Notes under the pieces: generated by a model
What the model saw: only the letters and a program-made list of their open reading frames with translations
The model's database searches: none
What the model was told of the DNA's origin: nothing
Position numbers and translations under genes: made by a program
Source of the DNA: Acanthacorydalis orientalis
Taxonomy: Eukaryota; Arthropoda; Insecta; Megaloptera; Corydalidae
Length of the DNA: 64,000 nt
NCBI GenBank assembly: GCA_034766995.1
Contig: CM068315.1
Location: 48,495,162-48,559,161, forward strand
Direction: 5' to 3'
Part shown: one piece after another, positions 57,701 to 64,000 of the stretch
Layout: every line of letters begins with the position of its first letter
Numbering within the stretch: position 1 is the first letter of the stretch

Positions 57701-58623
57701 CGAGGTCAGACAATTAAGTAATGCGACAAAATTCAAAAATCGAGTATATTTAAAAATTAAGGTACATCGCTGCGATCCCCTTCAAAGTAGTCCCCTCTCG
57801 CATCTATACACTTATTCCAGCGAGTTTTCCAGTTTTCGTAACAATTCTGGAACACTTCTTGTGGGACCTCTCCGAGTACCCTCGTCACAGATTCTTGGAT
57901 ATCTTCAACGGAGTCAAAATGTCGACCTTTTACGAATTTTTTCATATGGGGGAATAGGAAAAAGTCGCAGGGTGACATGTCCGGTGAATAGGGCGGTTGT
58001 GGTAACGTTGCGATGCCTTTAGACGCCAAAAACTGAGAGACACTGAACGCACTGTGACAGGGAGCATTGTCGTGATGCAGAACCCAAGTCTTCGCGATCT
58101 CTGGACGCACTCTGAGCACCCTTTTTCGTAATTTTTCGAGCACATTGCGGTAGAATACTTGATTTACGGTTTGTCCAGGTGGTACGAACTCTTTGTGAAC
58201 CACCCATTTGCTGTCGAAGAAGCAAATCAACATGGTTTTCACTTTGGACTTGCTCATTCTCGCCGTCTTTGGCCTTGGTGCTCCAGGGGACAGCCACTGT
58301 TGGCTTTGTCGTTTAGTTTCGGGGTCATATTGAAAGAACCAACTTTCATCACCAGTAATAACTCGATCGAGAAGAGTAGGATCACTTTCAACCTGCTCGA
58401 GACAATCTTGAGCGATGTTCATTCGGTGGGTTTTCGTGACATGCACTACTCGCGCGTTGTTACAAAACACTAAACAGCTGGCGAAGAAATGATCGTACGA
58501 GGGTGGTCAAGGTCTCAATCGAGAGAGTAGGGATCTGCTATTACGGTGGCGGAGTTACAGGTTCGCAGTGTTACCACAGGCCGAGAAAAAAAATCGGTCG
58601 CATTACTTAATTGTCTGACCTCG
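57701..58623 (-). mobile_element. mariner with perfect terminal repeats, deleted N-terminal domain
   Basis: The 27-bp terminal repeats are identical: CGAGGTCAGACAATTAAGTA followed by ATGCGAC at 57701..57727, and its exact complement at 58597..58623. TATA lies on both outer sides, consistent with TA target duplication. Length is 923 bp, about 350 bp shorter than a full mariner. The missing part is the N-terminal DNA-binding region. This is the youngest-looking element in the window. Confidence 0.93.
57757..58506 (-). pseudogene. mariner transposase, catalytic domain intact, N-terminus missing
   Basis: An open minus-strand frame of about 249 codons with no internal stop, running to a TAA or TGA at the low-coordinate end. 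All three catalytic residues are present with mariner spacing: Asp in VITGDESWFFQYDPETKRQS, Asp in LHHDNAPCHS, and Asp in YSPDMSPCDFFLFP 35 positions later (DD34D). The end reads NKCIDARGDYFEGD. The helix-turn-helix domain that binds the terminal repeats and an upstream ATG in frame are missing; the first in-frame Met is well inside the domain. It should not mobilise itself, though its ends could serve as substrate for a full-length relative. Confidence 0.88.
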
Positions 58624-59826
58624 TATATATATATATATATATGTATATATATAATTTTAAATATCTATTATATATTCCTCATTTCACAAATGTTTTGCCA
58701 TATTCACACAGATTTATCATATTGTTTATTTAAACGACAAGTTGTTTTTAATAAACCATTTATAATCTACTGACATTTTTTTAATTAGAGTTCAAAGCAT
58801 TTAAGTGTTTTTTTTTTACTTTTGATTACTTACGATGAATGATGCAAAATAAAAAAAATAGCCTTTTATCAAGAAACAATTCCCGCGTAAGAGCATTAGA
58901 AGTAAAGAATGCATGTTTTATTTATTATTACGGTGTTTTATCGTTTTTCTTTATAGCTAAACATAATTAATCACATCTTTTACCACTTGAATATGAATCA
59001 TTTATGCGTTTTCATTTTCAATCCAATCCCACTGTCGACAAAATGTTGTGTTTAGGTACGTTTCAATAAGTTAATTTACTTTTACCTGCATTTTTCCCTC
59101 ACATTCGTATTTTAAGATTTATATTTAAATTGAATATTTTTTCGTTTTTTTAGAAACCTTTTAAAAGTGTAAAATTGTATAGACTTCAAATTCTACTCAT
59201 TTAATTCATATAACTGGTCAAGATTTATCTTTATAAAGAAAGGATTTTGAAATATTTGACCTAAATTTATAACGGTATTATGTCGTTCATTTAGTTTTAC
59301 TCTAATTTATAAGAGTATGTATGTTTTTTACAAGATATGTTTTCCGTTACATTTAATAGAAAAGTTTGACATATAGAAGGATCGTTGAATCGTTTTAACT
59401 ATAGAAAGAACAGATCAAATTGAATTTATGTAAAAGTACTGTATCTCTTAAATTATCAAGCAGACAAATTGTATTAAGACTATTGTGTCTGAAATTTTCA
59501 GAAAACTGTTAGTCTTGCTACGCTTTGTATTCAAATATATTACTAATATGTATGATTAATATTCAGTTATATATCAATCTAGAAAATTTAAAGTTTTTAG
59601 CATTTTATTACATGAAAATATATTTTTTTAAAAATTATTACCGTTTTTAGTTATTATTTTTGTAATAAAGAACTATAAAAAGAATTTAAAATCATGTTAC
59701 AAATATTTGAAACTATTTTAATGACATTAAAGAAGTTGTATTGTTTTTTGTATGAATATACTGAATTTTATTGTAAGATTTTTTTATTGAAATATTACTT
59801 TGAAATATACCACCAACATATGTTAA
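58624..59826. other. Intergenic AT-rich spacer
   Basis: A short (TA)n at 58624..58650 beside the mariner; otherwise nothing recognisable. Confidence 0.55.
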
Positions 59827-60060
59827 CCCTTTGCACTCGAAGATTTTTTCACCACACCTAGCAGCAACTCGAACATATTTTTTAACAAAATAGCAAGTAA
59901 GAAATAACTTCAAATAAAATGACTTAGCATTGTAAATAAATTATTTATTCAAATGAAACTTCAAAAATACATTTATTGATTTATGTTTTATAAAAAAAAT
60001 AATAATATTATTTGTCAGATTTACTATGTTCTCTCAGAGAGGACAGTCGTGTGGAAAGGG
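59827..60060. mobile_element. piggyBac-like MITE with TTAA target sites
   Basis: Flanked by TTAA at 59823..59826 and 60061..60064. The ends are inverted: CCCTTTGCACTCGAAG at the left and, reverse-complemented, CCCTTTCCACACGACTG at the right. TTAA duplication with a CCCTTT start is the hallmark of the piggyBac superfamily. At 234 bp it has no coding capacity, so it would depend on a transposase elsewhere. Frames at 59713..59913 and 60012..60218 merely cross it. Confidence 0.78.
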
Positions 60061-60095
60061 TTAAATATCTTTATATATATATATATATATATATT

Positions 60096-60284
60096 TGGGG
60101 GATTCGCCCACTGCTCGTTGTGATCACCAACCCCCGGGCTCGTTGCGCTCGCCCACTTGTAAATTATAAGCGTTTTAATTCGGTTACAAGAAGAGCTTGT
60201 AACCGAATCAAACAATAAACATATTTTTTAAAACTTATTTATGTTTGTATAATCATTCTCTCAGATACATTGTAACGTTGCTTT
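60096..60284. repeat. GC-rich dispersed repeat, copy 2
   Basis: Matches the repeat at 6492..6673: ATTCGCCCACTGCTCG, CACCAACCCCCGGGCTCG, TTGCGCTCGCCCACTTG, then AACAATAAACATATTTTTTA. It is flanked by (TA)n arrays on both sides. This copy contains a 13-bp hairpin (ATTCGGTTACAAG ... CTTGTAACCGAAT, 60178..60208) absent from copy 1. Confidence 0.78.
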
Positions 60285-60779
60285 TATATATATATATATA
60301 TATATAGACAGAGAGAGAGAGAGAAAGAGATGTCTATATAATCATAATCACTGACAGATTGCAAAGTTTTATTTTATATATGAGATACATGTATTTGAGT
60401 ACCATAGAAAACTCGACGTCATAAACAGATAAGTCGACGTCATCGAAATTTTTTTGTGGATAATTTTGATTATATATGTGTATATAATATATATATATAT
60501 ATATATATTTAAACTCTTCAGAAAATGACTTATTGATGTTTAATGTATCAACCGTTTTATTTTTTGTTTCAGACTCAATATAAGTTTTAAGACAGGTGTA
60601 TAAAAAATGAGTTTATTTACTTTATGAACATTCAGATTTCTAACATTTAATCAATATTATATTAGTTTATCATGATAATGATTTTTTGACAAATAATATT
60701 ATGTTTAATTTGTAATCAACAAGCAAAAGGAATATATTTTAATAGATTGTGTAGAACATTTTTGTGAGTATATATGTGA

Positions 60780-60818
<39 letters not shown>

Positions 60819-62559
60819 AACATTTTCTACATCACCTATTAAAAATATATTACCTTTGATTGATAATTACAAAATAAATATAGGTACAACATATATATAT
60901 ATATATAATGAGTTTAAATATTTGAAGTATTTTTTTATAAAGAAAAGTAATACATAACTGGACTAAGGCAACACGCCTTTAATTTAATCTAGTAACTGAT
61001 AATTGTTGTATTTTTTAAATGTAGTACAATGCAAAAACCAAGACACGAAAACGAGTAGATTATTTTGTATTTTATATATTTGTACAGTTATGAAAAACAG
61101 ATTCTAAATCATACTAAGCAAAGGAGGAAGATATTTACATTGAATTGTCAGTAAATATGTAATTGAGTATGACTCGAACCGTGCGAATTTCTCAGACTTC
61201 TTCAGCGCGAATTTAAACATTTCAGTCATTTTCGACGAAAAATCTGGCAACGTTGTTCAAACGGTCCAGTTAAACATCTCAGTCATTAGCACAAAACCAT
61301 GAACCGACCGTAATTCTTCAATGATGTTATATATGTATACGAAAGTTAACTGACCAATGCCGGCAAGGAAGGACGAAGACGAAAAAACACCGCGCACCTG
61401 ACTCTCCAAGATAAATTAAAATTGATAATGGAATTTCGGTGTTGTGTAAGATCAATCATTGTGTATTAGAACGTTTTCTTTACTGAAGAGTTCAAACGAC
61501 GTCTCCGTAACGACTTAAGACTTTAGTGTATTTCGATACTTGACGCGCTGTTAATGGACGCGGCATTTTTTCTGTTGATCGCTTTCTGAACGATTGCTTT
61601 TATTTTTTTTCACGTTGTTAGATTAATGTATGCTAAGAATTTTATTACGTAGCTGAAGAATTTTTATTAAGTCATCAGTGGAGAATTTTTTCGATATTTC
61701 AAAATACTCGCTTACGTCGAAAAATATATGAAAAAAAATATTTACTCTACATGCGGGTGATATATGTTATAATTTTTCAAATTCTTCAATAAAAATTAAA
61801 TTTATGAAAACATTTTAGAAATCTATGTCGGACGAAATATTAGAATACTTCATTTCAATTTATAGAGTTTGCAAGACTATCTGATTAATTATTTTTTTTT
61901 ACTGGATAGTACATTGGATAATTTATATAATATGAAGATGTTTTAATTTAGCTCGGATGATGTAATATATCGAATAACAAAGAACAACTTTTTCTGACCG
62001 AAAATTCATATAATGTAATTTAAAAAATAAATATCAAGTATAACTAATCGAACTCATTATTTTTATTAAAGTAATTATATTATTATTTTGTTCAATGTAA
62101 AATAAAATTAGTATCAGCCAAATAAATAATTAGATTAATGAAAACAGGGATTCTTTTCTTAAAAAATATTATAGAATAAGTCCAATGCTAAATTTGAATA
62201 ATTGATTAGATATTCAACAGACGACCAAGTAAAGAAAATAATAACGAATTATTAACCTTAATTACAATAAAAATATTAAATCATGAATTCAAATGTACTA
62301 AATGTGCCTTGTTTTATTTTTTTTTATTTTGTTTGTACTTTTAATAATATTTTAAAAAATAATTTGGATTAATAAGTTAAGACTTATGGAATAACTTTTG
62401 CAAATTGAATTGTTCCGAACATACAAACTAAAATAAAAAAAAACATTAATTTTAAAATCTATTCACATTTCATAGAACTAAAATTTTCAGTTTACAAATG
62501 TAAAAATAATTTTCTAATAAATATTATTCAATATACAAATTGTATAATGTTGTTGTACA

Positions 62560-62563
<4 letters not shown>
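60285..62563. other. Intergenic region with a mixed-composition core
   Basis: (TA)n(GA)n at 60285..60331, and (TA)n at about 60484..60510, 60785..60815 and 60891..60906. About 61160..61620 is clearly less AT-rich than its surroundings. It may be a promoter or 5' leader (dachs lies downstream on the minus strand) or an old transposon; in plus frame 61361..61430 reads RRKNTAHLTLQDKLKLIMEF, like the first helix of pogo-type DNA-binding domains. Evidence is too thin to call a gene. Confidence 0.4.

Positions 62564-64000
<1,437 letters not shown>

Noticed and set aside
58159..58473. 104-residue plus-strand frame inside the young mariner
   Set aside because: Antisense shadow of the transposase catalytic domain.

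Overview
This window is AT-rich eukaryotic nuclear DNA from an arthropod, most likely an insect. It carries split genes with GT-AG introns, many (TA)n microsatellites and many degenerate Tc1/mariner, pogo and piggyBac-like transposons. Two tandem secreted lipase genes of the phospholipase A1 type found in wasp venom make a hymenopteran, perhaps a parasitoid wasp, a reasonable guess. No feature fixes the taxon.

Four protein-coding loci can be supported. (1) On the minus strand at the left edge, 673..843 is the first coding exon of CLN3 (battenin), a lysosomal membrane protein; the rest lies off the left end. (2) and (3) On the plus strand, 28803..30470 and 33859..37314 are two complete three-exon lipase/PLA1-like genes. 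Each encodes 337 residues, with a signal peptide, a GHSLG serine, a GLDP aspartate, a CSHxR histidine and a very short lid. They share intron positions and phases, so they are a tandem duplication. (4) On the minus strand, 37969..47877 holds the 3' three exons of an unconventional myosin that best fits Dachs, the Fat/Dachsous/Hippo pathway myosin. Its more N-terminal exons were not found. Dachs and the second PLA1 gene are convergent and about 650 bp apart.

The rest is intergenic or intronic. Transposon remnants by position: Tc1 fragments (7073..7612 -, 16687..17420 +); two inverted deletion copies of one Tc3-like family (3857..4820 + and 10386..11200 -); two related elements (22376..23281 - and 23335..23850 +); mariner remnants (18096..19225, 25041..25831, 27138..27611, 40698..41767, 54480..54935, all +); a mariner with perfect terminal repeats (57701..58623 -); pogo/Tigger pieces (31721..32071, 35449..36908 inside the second PLA1 gene, 41768..42458 inside dachs); a piggyBac-like MITE with TTAA ends (59827..60060); and a two-copy GC-rich dispersed repeat (6492..6673 and 60096..60284). 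The elements often abut (TA)n arrays, as expected of transposons that insert at TA. Roughly seventy (TA)n arrays occur; the longest are listed as features.

Several local duplications contain their own TA arrays: 111 bp x2 at 14059, about 260 bp x3 at 56161, about 245 bp x2 at 35540, and 40 bp x2.4 at 32281. I saw no CRISPR, operon, tRNA or rRNA, and nothing that is clearly a new biological system. The least explained parts are the candidate plus-strand exon in the dachs intron (45055..45141), the hairpin plus TATA box at 48028..48057, and the coding-like segment at 48517..48735.
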